Shown one piece after another: positions 1 through 10,445 of a stretch of 16,097 nt of DNA. Every line of letters begins with the position of its first letter. Positions within the stretch are counted from its first letter, which is position 1. Position numbers and translations under genes: made by a program. The notes beneath the pieces are model-generated. The model searched no databases. It saw only the letters and a program-made list of their open reading frames with translations, and was not told the origin of the DNA. This DNA is from Larix sibirica (lineage: Eukaryota > Streptophyta > Pinopsida > Pinales > Pinaceae): positions 19,250-35,346 of the forward strand of contig NWUY0300004274.1 in NCBI GenBank assembly GCA_004151065.3, read 5' to 3'.

Positions 1-259
1 TGACCCAATGCAAAATTTGGGGACATGAAAATATACCACATCTTTCAAGAATTAAATCAAACATTGTAGATCCACTTTCAAAGGATGGACTCCTGTTACT
101 TCTAGGAACTATCATCTTTATAAATTACAAGGATGGAGCAGTTTAGGAGAATAGAGACACTATGGGTTTCACTTGAATCCATTTCTTTGTTTATTTTTGG
201 ATAATTGTAATGTTAACAAGGGACTGTATAAACATCATCTTACTGAACTAGTTTTGGTG
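1..259. other. Left flank, no gene recognised
   Basis: This is AT-rich sequence outside the outer retrotransposon. All frames are broken by stops within short distances and I recognise no motif. It is the pre-insertion host sequence, or an older decayed repeat, on the left of the ATTTA target duplication. Confidence 0.5.
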
Positions 260-264
260 ATTTA
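260..264. repeat. Target site duplication (left) of outer LTR element
   Basis: ATTTA lies immediately before the TG that opens the left LTR. The same five bases follow the closing CA at 12802-12806. A 5-bp duplication is normal for LTR retrotransposon integration. Confidence 0.8.
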
Positions 265-517
265 TGATAAGAATAAGTAGATAAATTAGAAATAATAAAC
301 TAAAGAAACTCAATAAGTGGCAGAAACGCAAGAGCCAAATTCTTTGTATATTCATAAATAGATTACATTTATAGTACATTTACAGGATTAACAACCTTTA
401 ATAGTCAACTGCATAAAGGTCTTCATAGCAAAGTGCATAATAACTTAGGATAGACACTATATCCCAACATGCACTTTAGGTGGTCTAGGACTTAGGATTA
501 CGAGAATAATGCTAACA
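265..517 (-). repeat. 3' LTR of outer element
   Basis: This 253-bp copy opens with TG and closes with CA on the plus strand (TGTTAGCATT... when read on the element's own strand). It aligns end to end with the interrupted copy at 3056-3223 plus 12718-12801, with roughly 36 differences by eye. It is the uninterrupted reference that proves the other copy was split by an insertion. Confidence 0.88.
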
Positions 518-2079
518 GTCCCATAACGTATAACCTAGGCAATAATGACTAACATAAAGATTGATAACATATCCAAGTCTTCAACCTGTAACCCATGCTC
601 TGAAACCTCACTAGTGTCGATGAAGATATGCCTAAAACCATCAAAAGTGGATGTTGAAACCAAGAATAGAAAACGCATTGTGCAACGAATGAGTTAGGAA
701 ACTTCTAGGTGTTCACTAAAGTGAACCCCAAACTGATGAGATCAAACACTGATGAGAATTGGATTGGTTTCAAGTCCAACACATCCTATATCCTCAAAAA
801 TGCTAACAAACGTAAATGCTCCAAGCACAAATGCAAAAGAATCAGTTGTCCTCAACTAGATCCAAAGATCATCCTTGTAAATTTTGAAGACTATCAAGTG
901 AGCAAATAAGTTCACAAAATTGCTTTCAGAAATCGACACATAAAAAACTGTCAATAAACCAGCTAACAAAAAAAGAGTCGAATGACATCTGAAACTTGTA
1001 TCCAAAAAATCTCATGAGTAGTAAACCAGGTGAATCACTAGTACTGCCTGAAATTTGAAATCCGAATCTATTGATCAAATTGTTGAATTGTCGATCAAAC
1101 TGTTGAACCATTATCGAAGTCACAAGGTGACTGAAATCCATCAAATGCCAAAATGTGCCAAGTCATCCATTTATCGATATCCATCAAAATCATCGTTGAA
1201 CCACCAAAAGTGCCGAGTGCTAAACTATCTCAACAAAAGGCCATTGAAGGTTATATTGACCAATCCAAATCCAATCATTAACCCTGAATTCAAATCTTCA
1301 AATCCATCAACTGTAACCATGATGAATAAACCATAATCCATAATCCATCTGCAAAATCAATCCCAAAAATGATTAATGTCAAAATCATCGAATCAATACC
1401 CTAAATCCATTATCTTATATCAATCGTAACCATGTTGAATGACTCATTTACAATCTTGAATCCTAAATCCATAATGAATCATCATCCCAATTAAATTGCA
1501 AGTTATCAAGGTAGAGTTCGAAACTTGAAGTTTGACAACCTCATCAATATTCCCCTGTGTAAATTGAAAGGTGAGAAGTCTGTATCATCAGTTGTACCCC
1601 TCTTAAAAGTGAAAAGGGGTAATCACATTGTCTTTGAGAGGATTCAAAAGACTCGAAAGGCAACCTCAAGTGTGCCTTGGTCATGCCCAAAAATCAACAA
1701 ATCCAAAAATAATCATAACCATCTACCGTAGTAATTGATCCTCGAAAACACGTCTAAACATGTGTATGAACATGTCGGTAAGATCTCTCTAATAACTTGG
1801 CATCCAAAAGCCAATGCCAAGTATTCATCCATCCAAAGTGTACTCGTTTTTGTTGCTTCTTCTTCTGTTGCTAACACCTATTTGAGAAGTGATTTGTCTT
1901 ACCAAAAAGACTACATGGGTGAAGATCAAAATAGTTTGACTCATCATGGCCAATTCACTGACAATGTTGGCACTATACAAGTTCTTCGTCCAACTGATCA
2001 TCAGCATCAAACAATTCCTCAATACCTGTATCATCATCAACATCCTCACCAATTGCATCTTTATCAACATCTAACATCA

Positions 2080-2151
2080 TTCTGAATGTTCGAGGATAAC
2101 AATCTTCCTCTAGCAGGAATTTCTGAATGTTCGAGGATAACAATCTTCCTC
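2080..2151. repeat. Two perfect 31-bp direct repeats
   Basis: Copies at 2080-2110 and 2121-2151 are identical and separated by 10 bp (TAGCAGGAAT), a period of 41. The pair resembles a local slippage duplication. Perfect identity suggests it is younger than the surrounding decayed element. No function is evident. Confidence 0.85.
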
Positions 2152-3041
2152 GCATCTGTATTCTTCATGTTATAAGAAATACAAGAAGAGCAATCGACAA
2201 CATTCTTGCTTCCATTTGAATTGGTATCAAAAGAATATAGGGTTCAGAACAGAAATCGCCTGAGAGATGACCACCAATTAATCCATCTGGGGGAAATACA
2301 TGCTACAAATGACCGATCATATGAGTAGAAAACACGTAAAAGCCTCATCTTTGTCAACGACCATTGTTGAGAACAACACAAGAAAATCCATTGCAACTCC
2401 AAGACTTCAATGATCCTGACCCTCTAGGGTTCAAAATCAATAAGTCAAACAAGTCTCTACCAACGAAAACAAAGGATCATATGGCAACAGTTTCTGTGCA
2501 GTGTTATGCCTCCCAAATTGCAAGTGCAATTATTATGTCAATGTCCAATCCGCCACACTTCACACAGTACGTCGTTGTCAGTAGGTTACATATTTGAGTC
2601 ACATACCAGTTAGCTTTGTCCAGATTGCACGGCCCACCGGTTCGACGTGAGGTGTAGTCATTCAAGTCAGGTGGCTGGTAGATTCACTATGTGCTTCTTT
2701 TTTACTGCATTGAACGAGTAAAAACAAATCACGATAATAATACCATCATGTTGCAGCCCAACTTTGGCTGAGGGGGGAAATGAGTGAGGAATGAAGGTTT
2801 GGATTTTTAGGGTTTTGTTAAAATCCAAATACTTATCTAAACCAAATCTATACGATATAGATCCCTTATTCATGGTACATAAATAAAAACTGAAATAATC
2901 TTCATCTTAGATATTCATGATCTATATTCTGCTTCGTTGATTGCGGCCTTTCACTTTTAATCATAGGTCCAAGAACATTAACTGCCTTTGCCAAATTTCC
3001 ATGGAGACTTCAAAACTACTAGGCCCTTAAGAACTATACGA

Positions 3042-3053
3042 GCTCTGATACCA
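3042..3053 (-). other. Primer-binding site of outer element (initiator tRNA-Met)
   Basis: GCTCTGATACCA on the plus strand is the exact complement of TGGTATCAGAGC, the standard plant priming site for the initiator methionine tRNA. It lies 2 bp from the edge of the LTR at 3056, as expected, and sets the element's orientation to minus. Confidence 0.9.
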
Positions 3054-3055
3054 CT

Positions 3056-3223
3056 TTATAACAATAAGTAGAGAAATTAGAAACAAGAAAGTAAATAAAC
3101 TCAAGAAGTGACAGAAAAGGCAAGAATCAAATTCATTGTATATTCACAAATAAATTACATTTATAGTACATTTACCCTTAACCGCCTTTAACTGTAAACT
3201 GCATAATGGCCTTCATAACTAAG
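3056..3223 (-). repeat. 5' LTR of outer element, fragment next to the primer site
   Basis: It aligns with 265-433 of the other LTR. The edge base pair is mutated (TT where the partner has TG). The copy stops abruptly at the CTAAG duplication, where the inner element begins, and resumes at 12718. Confidence 0.87.
3219..3223. repeat. Target site duplication (left) of inner element
   Basis: CTAAG precedes the TG that opens the inner 5' LTR and is repeated after the closing CA at 12713-12717. The uninterrupted LTR copy has one related pentamer (CAAAG) at the matching place, as expected for a duplicated target. Confidence 0.88.
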
Positions 3224-3242
3224 TGGGAATCACGTAGGTCAA

Positions 3243-3298
3243 GGTGCACCTCCCAAGGAGGGTGCACCTCTGGAAAGTCAAAGGGAGAAGGGTGCACC
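3243..3298. promoter_or_regulatory. Three GGTGCACC palindromes in the U3 part of the LTR
   Basis: The perfect 8-bp palindrome GGTGCACC occurs at 3243-3250, 3261-3268 and 3291-3298, with looser GGTGCA words further on. In the 3' LTR only the middle copy is intact. Repeated short palindromes upstream of the TATA box could have bound a host factor; this is inference only. Confidence 0.4.
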
Positions 3299-3480
3299 TC
3301 CTTCTTGGGCTCCTCAATCCACCTTCTCAACTTAAGAAAGCACATCATCAGATTCAGCTAATGGTGGATAGTAAAAGCAGGGTGCATTCTCCAAGAAGAC
3401 AATTAGGATGCTAGCTAACTATCTATTGGAACTAGTTAGTTGTAGTTTGACTCTTTTAGACCATTGTAATTGCAGTTCTC

Positions 3481-3488
3481 TATATAAG
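3481..3488 (+). promoter_or_regulatory. TATA box of 5' LTR
   Basis: TATATAAG lies about 260 bp into the LTR, where a plant LTR promoter is expected, and is conserved at 12582-12589 in the 3' LTR. Transcription of the element would start shortly downstream, marking the U3/R boundary. Confidence 0.7.
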
Positions 3489-3602
3489 ACTGCTTACTAT
3501 TCTAAATAAGAGATGGTCATTTTACTCAGTTCTCTTTCTCTCTTGTGTTCTATTGATTTTTGTCTATTATTAAGTATGATCTTTTGCACAAGACAGATTA
3601 GA

Positions 3603-3614
3603 TGGTATTAGAGC
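3603..3614 (+). other. Primer-binding site of inner element (initiator tRNA-Met)
   Basis: TGGTATTAGAGC differs by one C-to-T change from the plant consensus TGGTATCAGAGC and starts 2 bp after the LTR. It is the site where tRNA-Met would prime minus-strand DNA synthesis. Confidence 0.88.
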
Positions 3615-4191
3615 AAAGATTTGAGATGCTTCTGCTACACTCAATTTTAGACAGTTAGAGTTGGTGATTTAATCAGGGAGGTGCTACGGGTGGATCCACC
3701 CTCTTTCCCTCTGGCAATGAGCTAGGATTTTAAAGACCTCCACTGCCAAGGTTTCCCAAGAGGTGCTAGAGACAAGCTTACCCTCCTCCTCTACAGTGTG
3801 CTAGGGTTTTCCAAGACCTCCACTGTCGAGACTAGAATTTTTTCGACAGAGAGGCACTAGGGGCCATCTCGCCCTCCCTCCTATGCCCAGTTTTCTCTTC
3901 CAAAGAGGCGCTTGGAGCACCTCTTCTCTCCCTCTTCTCATTTGCAGTGCGCTAGGGTATTCACAACCTCCACTGTTGCTCTTCATTTCTCTTGCCCGAG
4001 GGCGCTAGGGGCCATATCAATGTTGGTCGTGTGTTGGATTTGGTTTGCAGAGAGGTGTTTGGGCTTTGCTAACCCCTCTCATCTGCACAGTGTGCTGTGC
4101 AAGGCATCTCTTGGTTTGAGCTTCCATTCTCGTCGGGTTCACTCTTGTGGTGATTTCCTTGCTTACTTCCAGTGTACAACATATGAAGATC
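3615..4191 (+). other. 5' leader of inner element with degenerate tandem repeats
   Basis: Untranslated leader between primer site and gag. It holds several diverged repeats of a unit of about 80-150 bp built from a GTGCGCTAGGGTTTT-like start, ACCTCCACTG in the middle and a GAGGCGCTAGGGGCC-like end followed by pyrimidine-rich runs. Copies start near 3665, 3715, 3795 and 3946. The last 120 bp (about 4074-4191) recur at 7882-8001 ahead of the second gag. The short frames here are not convincing genes. Confidence 0.6.
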
Positions 4192-5100
4192 ATGCCTCCA
4201 CATAGTGACTCCTCCCCAGAGGGTTCCATTTCCAGCCACTCCTACCCCATTCAGGATTTAGCTCTTGAACTTCATGAGCTTATCTGCTTGCAATGCAAAC
4301 AACCTGTGCATCTTTAGTTCGATACCAGATATCATTCACCTAAGTTCTCAAGGCAAATGAATGGGGAAGCCATTAACTCCTCGATACGTAGTCTTTCTAC
4401 GTATTTCAAGATTGGTCCTGATCTAACTGAGGCCAAGAAGCTTTAGATTGCTAGTCTACAAATTGAGGGCATCGCTTGGGCTTGGTATGATACTCAAATG
4501 GAATCCTCCTCACTGGTGGTGGCGTTGAGGAATCAGACCACGGCTTCTCCTTTGGATTCATGGGATGCCTTGTGTGAGGCTCTCCATCGACACTTCTACC
4601 CTTATGGATATCGACAACACCTCCTTGATCGTTGGTTACAGCTGCGTCAACTCGTTGGGCAGTCAGTTCAGAGTTACATTGAGCTCTTCACCAAGCTTCG
4701 CCTTCAACTATAGATTCAGGAGCTAGAAGAGGTTCTCATTGTTAAATTCAATTCTGGTCTTTTACTAATGTTTTGTAGGGAAGTTGATTTATTTGTTGAC
4801 AATTCTACGTTGGATAAGACTTTTCTCTAAGCTTTGGCGGTGGAACATAAGCTTACTCCCTGCCACCGCTCTCCTTTGTCATGACCGGGACCTTCCCCAG
4901 TCCCTTCCTCTCTTACTTCTCCCTCTCCCACTCCTAAAGCTGGGAAATGGTGTTCTTTTCATAAATCACAATTTCTTTCATCTACCAAATGTCGTGCTCT
5001 TCGTAATTTTGAAGCTGGTAAAACTCTTTTTGGAGATCTTGCCAAGACCTCTACTCCTCCCACACTTGTGCCTGATTCATTCCTTTGGATAATCCTTCCG
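4192..5100 (+). pseudogene. gag: gag pseudogene, first copy
   Basis: Gag is the structural protein that packages retrotransposon RNA. From the ATG at 4192 (another lies in frame at 4183) one frame runs with TAG stops at 4315, 4444 and 4711. The stretch at about 4555-4710 has the tryptophan, aromatic and glutamine spacing of the Retrotrans_gag family (DSWDALCEAL, FYPYGYR, QLVGQSVQSYIELF). Near 4948 is KWCSFHK, the start of a knuckle-like Cys/His motif, but its second histidine is missing; copy two keeps it in HLDIECRAL. Further frame changes follow after about 4830. The match to the second copy at 8002-8930 runs the whole length. Clearly non-functional. Confidence 0.85.
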
Positions 5101-5159
5101 AACTCAGTCCCTCTTTAGTCCTCATGACTAGAGAGTCTCCTCCTTTTCCCTCGACCTTG

Positions 5160-7811
5160 TTGTTTACACAAAACGGCCAATTAAGTAGGCTATCGCGACC
5201 CTCATTATGGACAACGGTAGCCAAAAGAATCTAGTGGCTCATGATCTGGTCCAGTGCCTTGCACTACCCACCACTCCCCAATCCGACCCCATATCAATTG
5301 GGTTGGGTTCAGAAAGATGGCCCTTGTGTCATAGTGACACACCCTTGTGCTATTACATTTGCTATCGGCCCCTTTTGTGACACCATCCTTTGTGATGTGG
5401 TTCCCCTCGATTGTACAGACCTTCTGTTGGGCATTCCCTATCAAGAGCAACACCACGCAGTCTATCATGCTCATTAACACCAATATCATCTTTAGAAGGA
5501 TGATCACACTTATGTTCTCACATCCTCTTCTTTGATGTCCCCTCCTTTACTCACAAGTAAGATTGTTGTTTGCCACGTTAATATGCATCAACAGTTGTCT
5601 CTCTGTCTTATGCACCCCCTCAAGCCCAACACCCCCTCTCAAGACTTTCCCTCTAATATGGCAGAGCTTTTCCAATCTTTTGAGGATGTGTTTGTTGTTC
5701 CTACTAGCTTTTCCCACTGTGACCTATTCAGCACTCTATTGATCTTTTTCCTGGTGCTACCTTGCCAAATGCTTCCTCCTATTGTTTGGCACCTCGTGAA
5801 GCCAAAGAAATTGAATGCCAACTCCATCAATTGTTGAGCTCCAGCCATATCCAACCCAACTCATCCCCTTGTGCCTCTTCTGCCTTTATCATCCCCAAAA
5901 AGGAAGTTGAGGAATGGCGCCTTGTTACGGACTATCATGTTCTTAATAAAGCGACTGTCAAAAATCGTTATCCGCTACCATGCATCGATGATCTCTTGGA
6001 CCATTTGAAGGGTGCTTATTTCTTTACTAAAATGGATCTGACAGTGGGCTATCATCAAGTTCGTATGAATACCGTTGACGCCTAGAAGACGACCTTTAAG
6101 ACCAAGTTTGGTCTCTTTGAATGGATGGTCATGCCATTCGGTTTTATTAATGCCCCCGCCACTTTTATGCGACAGATTAATCATATTTTCAGGACTCATC
6201 TTGGAAAGATAGTAGTTATTTATCTTGATGATATCTTGATCATTTGCTTCATGTCTGCACTATCCTTTAGCTTCTACGTGAAAATCATTTGCAGGTCAAT
6301 AGTCGTAAATCTTGTTTTGGGAAAACTTCAGTTTCATATTTGGGTTTTATAATCTGAACTCAAAGGGGTGAGTCTAGATCCTACCAAAGTCTAGGCTCTA
6401 GCGGAATGGCCTACTCCTAAGTCAATGTTGGCCCTTAATTTGTTTTTGGGTGGAATCAATTTTTACCATAAATTCATCTCCAATTTCTCTCAGTTGGCCC
6501 GACCCTTACATCAACTCTCTAATTAGTCCCACTTTAGTTGTAACTATTTGGCACAGCACCAATTTCAGTCTTTAAAGGATGCTTTATGCTCTACTCTGGT
6601 CCTTCAACCTCCAAATCTTCATATGCCTTTTGAAATTGAGACAAATGCTTCTCAATACGCCATTGGCGCGGTTCTTAAACTGGGAGGACACCCTGTTGCA
6701 TATTACTCAGAATTTTTGGCTGATGCAAAGCGCAATTACAACACTTATGACAAAGAATTTTATAGCTTGGTCCAAGCCTTGAAGCAATAGCACCATTCCA
6801 TTATGGGTAAAAAGGCAGTGCTGCATATCGACCACCATGCTCTCTACTTTCTCAATTTCCAAAACAAGATTTAGGAGCAGCAACACCTCAAATGGGCCTC
6901 CTATATCCAACAATTTCATTTGGTGATTAAATACAATAAGGGCACTTCCAATTCTACGGTCGATCTATTAAGTAGACCTCTGGTGCAGGGGATTCAATTG
7001 TTGGATGTACGATGCCGCGCTGCATATAAGACTTGGAAGCCTCATTATGCCTTTGATCCCTTCTTTGCTAATATATGGTTTGTTGTGCACAACCCTACTT
7101 CAATTAATCAAATGCCATTCTTGGACTATACTGTCAGGGACGGTTGGTTGTACAAGCTCAATTAGTTGTGTGTTCTTGCTACCGATGATCTACTAACCAT
7201 AATTAAAGAAGCTCATGCGTCCTCTTATGGTGGTCACTTTGGTGTTAAGAAGACAGTCCACAACCTCCAGCACCCCTTTTTTTGGCCTTCCATGAATTGG
7301 CAAGTGGAGCATTTCATTCGTGCTTGTTCTTTGTGTAGCCAACATAAGCATGCCAATTGGAAGTATGGATTCTATCAACCCCTGCCTATTCCTTCTCGCC
7401 TTTTGGACTCCATCTCCATGGATTTTATTAGCGGCTTGCCCATGACTCTCCGCAAGCATGATGCAATCTGGGTGGTAGTATGTCATTTCTCTAAAATGGT
7501 AGTTTTTCTTCCTTGCAACAAAACCACTACTACTGCTCAAACAACAGATCTCTTCTTTACTCATCTTTGGGTTCACTTTGGCTTACCCAAAAGCATCATT
7601 TCTGATTGTGATGCTCATTTTCTTAACACCTTCTAGGAAAACTTATGGGATTTGCTTGGCTTCCAGCTTCAATATTCAACTGCCTCTCATCCTCAAACCG
7701 ATAGATAAATAGAAGTTGTCAACCATTTCCTTGTGCACGCCCTCTGCACTCAGTTCACCAAATCCAAATAGTGGGATACATCTCTCTGTATCATTCATCA
7801 TAGCTATAATC
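5160..7811 (+). pseudogene. pol: pol pseudogene, first copy (protease, RT, RNase H, partial integrase)
   Basis: Polyprotein remnant. Protease: IMDNGSQKNL near 5203 (active-site Asp) and LLLGIPY near 5428, in different frames. Reverse transcriptase: KKEVEEWRLVTDYHVLNK, FTKMDLTVGYHQ, MVMPFGF and the catalytic box YLDD at 6221-6232, followed at once by a deletion that shifts the frame. RNase H: ETNASQYAIGAVL near 6640, with Asn where the family has catalytic Asp, then YNTYDKEF. Integrase: His 7214 and 7235, Cys 7324 and 7333 of the HHCC finger, then SMDF (Asp 7421), SDCD (Asp 7604) and Glu 7712. The main frame is interrupted by TAG at 6083, 6392, 6524, 6788, 6872, 7163 and 7634. Homology stops at 7811, so the integrase C-terminus is lost. 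Confidence 0.92.
6629..7271 (+). repeat. Perfectly identical block, copy 1 (RNase H to integrase finger)
   Basis: Compared base by base, these 643 bp equal 10446-11088 (constant offset 3817), including TAG codons at 6788, 6872 and 7163. The flanking bases differ at once (T/C at 6628, A/G at 7272). Sequence on the left differs by roughly 20% and on the right by about 6%. Either a late gene conversion or an assembly merge would do this. Confidence 0.93.
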
Positions 7812-7881
7812 CTAAGAAACAGGATTCGTTCAAAACAGGCCAAGTGTCGTGTCCCTATCGAATCGGACACGATTNTTTCTC
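7812..7881. other. Junction of the two gag-pol sets: unrelated filler and an undetermined base
   Basis: Homology to integrase ends at 7811 and homology to the gag leader begins about 7882. The sequence between matches neither. It contains the inverted repeat TCGTGTCC ... GGACACGA with a 10-bp spacer (about 7847-7872). Base 7875 is N. No LTR or target duplication is seen here. The filler could be a scrap of another repeat captured at a break, or a joining error. Confidence 0.75.
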
Positions 7882-8001
7882 CCCCCTCTCATCTGCACAG
7901 TGCGCTCTTTAGGGCATCTCTTGGTTCGAGCTTCCATTCTCGTAGGGTGCACTCTTGTGTTGCTCTCCTTGCTTGCTTCCGATGTACAACATATGAAGAT
8001 A
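7882..8001 (+). repeat. Second copy of the end of the gag leader
   Basis: It matches 4074-4191 closely (for example CATCTGCACAGTG and CTTCCATTCTCGT). It leads into the second gag start at 8002, as the first copy leads into 4192, with only a few indels. It lacks the upstream leader repeats, the primer site and the LTR. Confidence 0.85.
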
Positions 8002-8930
8002 ATGCCTCCACGTAGTGACTCCTCCCCAGAGGATTTCATTTCCAACCATTACTACCCCATTCAGGATTTAGCTCTTGCACTTCATGAGCTTATCCATTTG
8101 CAATGCATATCTCCTACGCCTCTTCAGTTACATACCAGATGTCAAGTTCCTAAGTTCTCAGGGAAGATGAATGGGGAAGCCATTGATTCTTGGATATGTT
8201 GCATTTCTACGTGTTTCAAGGCTAGTCCTAATCTAACTAAGGTCGAGAAGCTTCAAATTGCTAGCCGAAAACTTGAGGGCATCGCTCAGACTTGGTATGA
8301 TACTAAAATCCTCCCCTCTTATGGTGGTGTTGGGGGATCAGACCATGAATTATCCTTTGGATTCATGGGACACCTTGTGTGAGTCTCTCTGCTAGTGTTT
8401 CTACCCTCCTGGATATCGGTAACACCTCCTACTCATTGGTTATAGTTGCATCAACTCGTCGGGCAGTCAGTTCGGAGTTACATTGATCTTTTCACCAAGC
8501 TTTGCCTTCAACTACAAATTCAAGAGCAAGAAGAGGTTCTCATTATTAAATTCAATTATGGTATTTTATTAATGTTGCATAGGGAAGTCGATTTATTTGA
8601 TAGTTCTACCTTAGATAAGGCTTTTATCGAAGCTTTGGTAGTGGAACGTCAACTTACTTCCTTCCTCCGCTCTTATTTGTCACGAACAGGTCCTTCATTT
8701 GTCCCTTTCTCTCCTGCTTATCCTTCTCCCACTCCTAAAGATGGGAAATGGTGTTCCTTTCATAAATCCCAATTCCATTTGGATATTGAATGTCGTGCTC
8801 TTCGCAATGCTAAAGCTGCTAAAAATCTTTTTTCATATCTCTCGCTAAGACCTCTACTCCTCCCACACTTGTTCCTGATTTAATTCGTTTGGATAATACT
8901 TCCAAAGCCGATCCCTCTTTAGTCCTCCTT
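8002..8930 (+). pseudogene. gag: gag pseudogene, second copy
   Basis: Paralogue of 4192-5100. The N-terminal part (8002 to about 8300) is open where copy one has two TAG codons, and reads through SDSSPE, QDLALALHEL and KMNGEAIDSW. A frameshift near 8310 and stops around 8390-8450 break the central gag domain. From 8446 the frame reopens (QLVGQSVRSYIDLF) to 8883, with the knuckle-like motif WCSFHKSQFHLDIECRAL, better preserved than in copy one. The frame is lost again after about 8830. Role as for the first copy: RNA-binding structural protein of the retrotransposon particle. Non-functional here. Confidence 0.87.
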
Positions 8931-10445
8931 ACTAGATAATCTCTGTCTTTTTCACTAGCCTTGTTTTTTACGCACAAATACCAAATTAAGCAAGCTATCG
9001 CAACCCTAATTATAGATAATGATAGCTAAAATAATCTGGTGGCTCATGATCTGGTCCAGTGCCTTGTGCCATCGACCACTCCCCACATGAAACTCTATCA
9101 GTTGGTTGGGTTCATAAAGATGGACCTCGTGTCATGCTGATGCACCGTTGTGCTCTTACATTTGTTATCAGCCCCTTTCATGACACCATCCTTTGTGATG
9201 TGGTTCCTCTTGATTTTGTAGACTTTCTCCTAGGCATTCCCTATCAAGAGTAGTGCCACACGGTCTATCATGCTCATCAACACCAATATCATATCCAGAA
9301 GGATGGGCACACTTATGTAGAGACATCCTTTTCTCTGGCGTCCCCTTATTTACTCACGGGTAACGCCATTGTTCGAGACATTAATCTGCATCAACACTTG
9401 TCTCTTTGTCTTTTGCACCCCCTTAAGCATGTAACCCTCTATCAAGACCTTCACTCTGATATGGCAGAGCTTCTCAAATATTTTGAGGATGTGCTTTCTT
9501 CTTCTACCGGGATTCCCCCGCTTCACCCTCTTCAACACTCTCTTGATCTTATAATACCTAGTGCTACCTTGCCAAATGTTCCCTCCTATCACTTGGCACC
9601 TCATGAAGCCCAAGAAATTGAACGACAACTCCTGGAATTGTTGAATTATACCCATCTACAACACACCTCACCCACCTATGCCTCTCTCACCTTTATCATC
9701 CCCAAAAAGGAAGTTGAGGAATGGCACCTTGTTACAGACTATCATGCTCTCAATAAATCTACTGTAAAAAATTTATATCTTCTACCACGCATCAATGATA
9801 ACTTGGACCATTTGAAGGGTGCTTGTTTCTTTACTAAAATGGATCTGACAATGGGCTATCATCAAATCCATATGAATATTATTGACACTTGGAAGACAAC
9901 ATTTAAAACCAAGTTTGGTCTCTTTGAATGGATGGTCATGCCCTTCGGTCTTACTAATTCCCCCCCCACTTTTATGTGACTAATTAATGATATTTTCAAG
10001 GCTCATATTGGAAATATAGTAATAATTTATCTTGATCTTCAACAAGACATGGGAAGATAATTTTCTTCATGTCTGCACTGTCCTTCAACTTCTACGTGAA
10101 CATCACCTTTAGGTCAAGCGTCGTAAATATTTTTTGGGGCAAAATCCAGTTTCATATTTGAGTTTTATCATCTCAGCTAAAGGGGTGAGTCCAGATCATA
10201 CCAAATTCCATGCTCTAGCACAATGGCCTACTGCTCAGTCAACACTGGCCCTTAAAATTTTTCTAGGTGGAATTATTTTTTACCACAAATTCATGTCCAA
10301 TTGATCTTAGTTGGATCAACCCTTACATCAAATCTCTAATTAGTCGCCCTTTAGTTAGACCTCTTTGGCACAAAACCAATTTCAATCTTTAAAGGATTCT
10401 CTATGCTCTACTCCAGTCCCTCAACTTCAAGATCTTCAGCTGTAC

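Larger units (their letters stand above)
518..3055 (-). other. Internal region of outer element, no coding genes recognised
   Basis: About 2.5 kb without a long open frame on either strand. The longest frames are short and show no gag, protease, reverse transcriptase, RNase H or integrase motif. About 1050-1500 is poor in G on the plus strand and rich in degenerate AATCCA-like words (TGGATT on the element strand). A pair of 31-bp direct repeats lies at 2080-2151. The polypurine tract expected next to the 3' LTR (just right of 517) is weak. Other, older insertions may be buried here. Confidence 0.6.
3224..3600 (+). repeat. 5' LTR of inner element
   Basis: This 377-bp copy starts with TG and ends with TA (a mutated CA), and aligns along its length with 12324-12712. 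The length difference is largely an extra 11 or so bases near the end of the 3' copy. It contains a TATA box and three GGTGCACC palindromes. The primer site begins 2 bp after its end. Confidence 0.92.

Noticed and set aside
1055-1336. Open frames of 93 and 116 codons (1055-1336 and 1735-2085) in the outer element
   Set aside because: They lie antisense to the element, have low-complexity composition and show no retroelement or other motif.
2080-2151. CRISPR-like repeat-spacer unit
   Set aside because: Only two repeats, a 10-bp spacer, and a plant nuclear context.
3042-3614. The two TGGTATCAGAGC-like stretches considered as tRNA gene fragments
   Set aside because: They abut LTR ends and are primer-binding sites; no cloverleaf sequence surrounds them.
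6788-7165. Functional amber readthrough between pol domains
   Set aside because: Too many TAG codons, inside conserved domains, together with frameshifts and deletions; decay is simpler.
7193-7576. Minus-strand open frame of 127 codons, repeated at 11010-11393
   Set aside because: It is the reverse shadow of the integrase region, which has clear HHCC and catalytic motifs on the plus strand.
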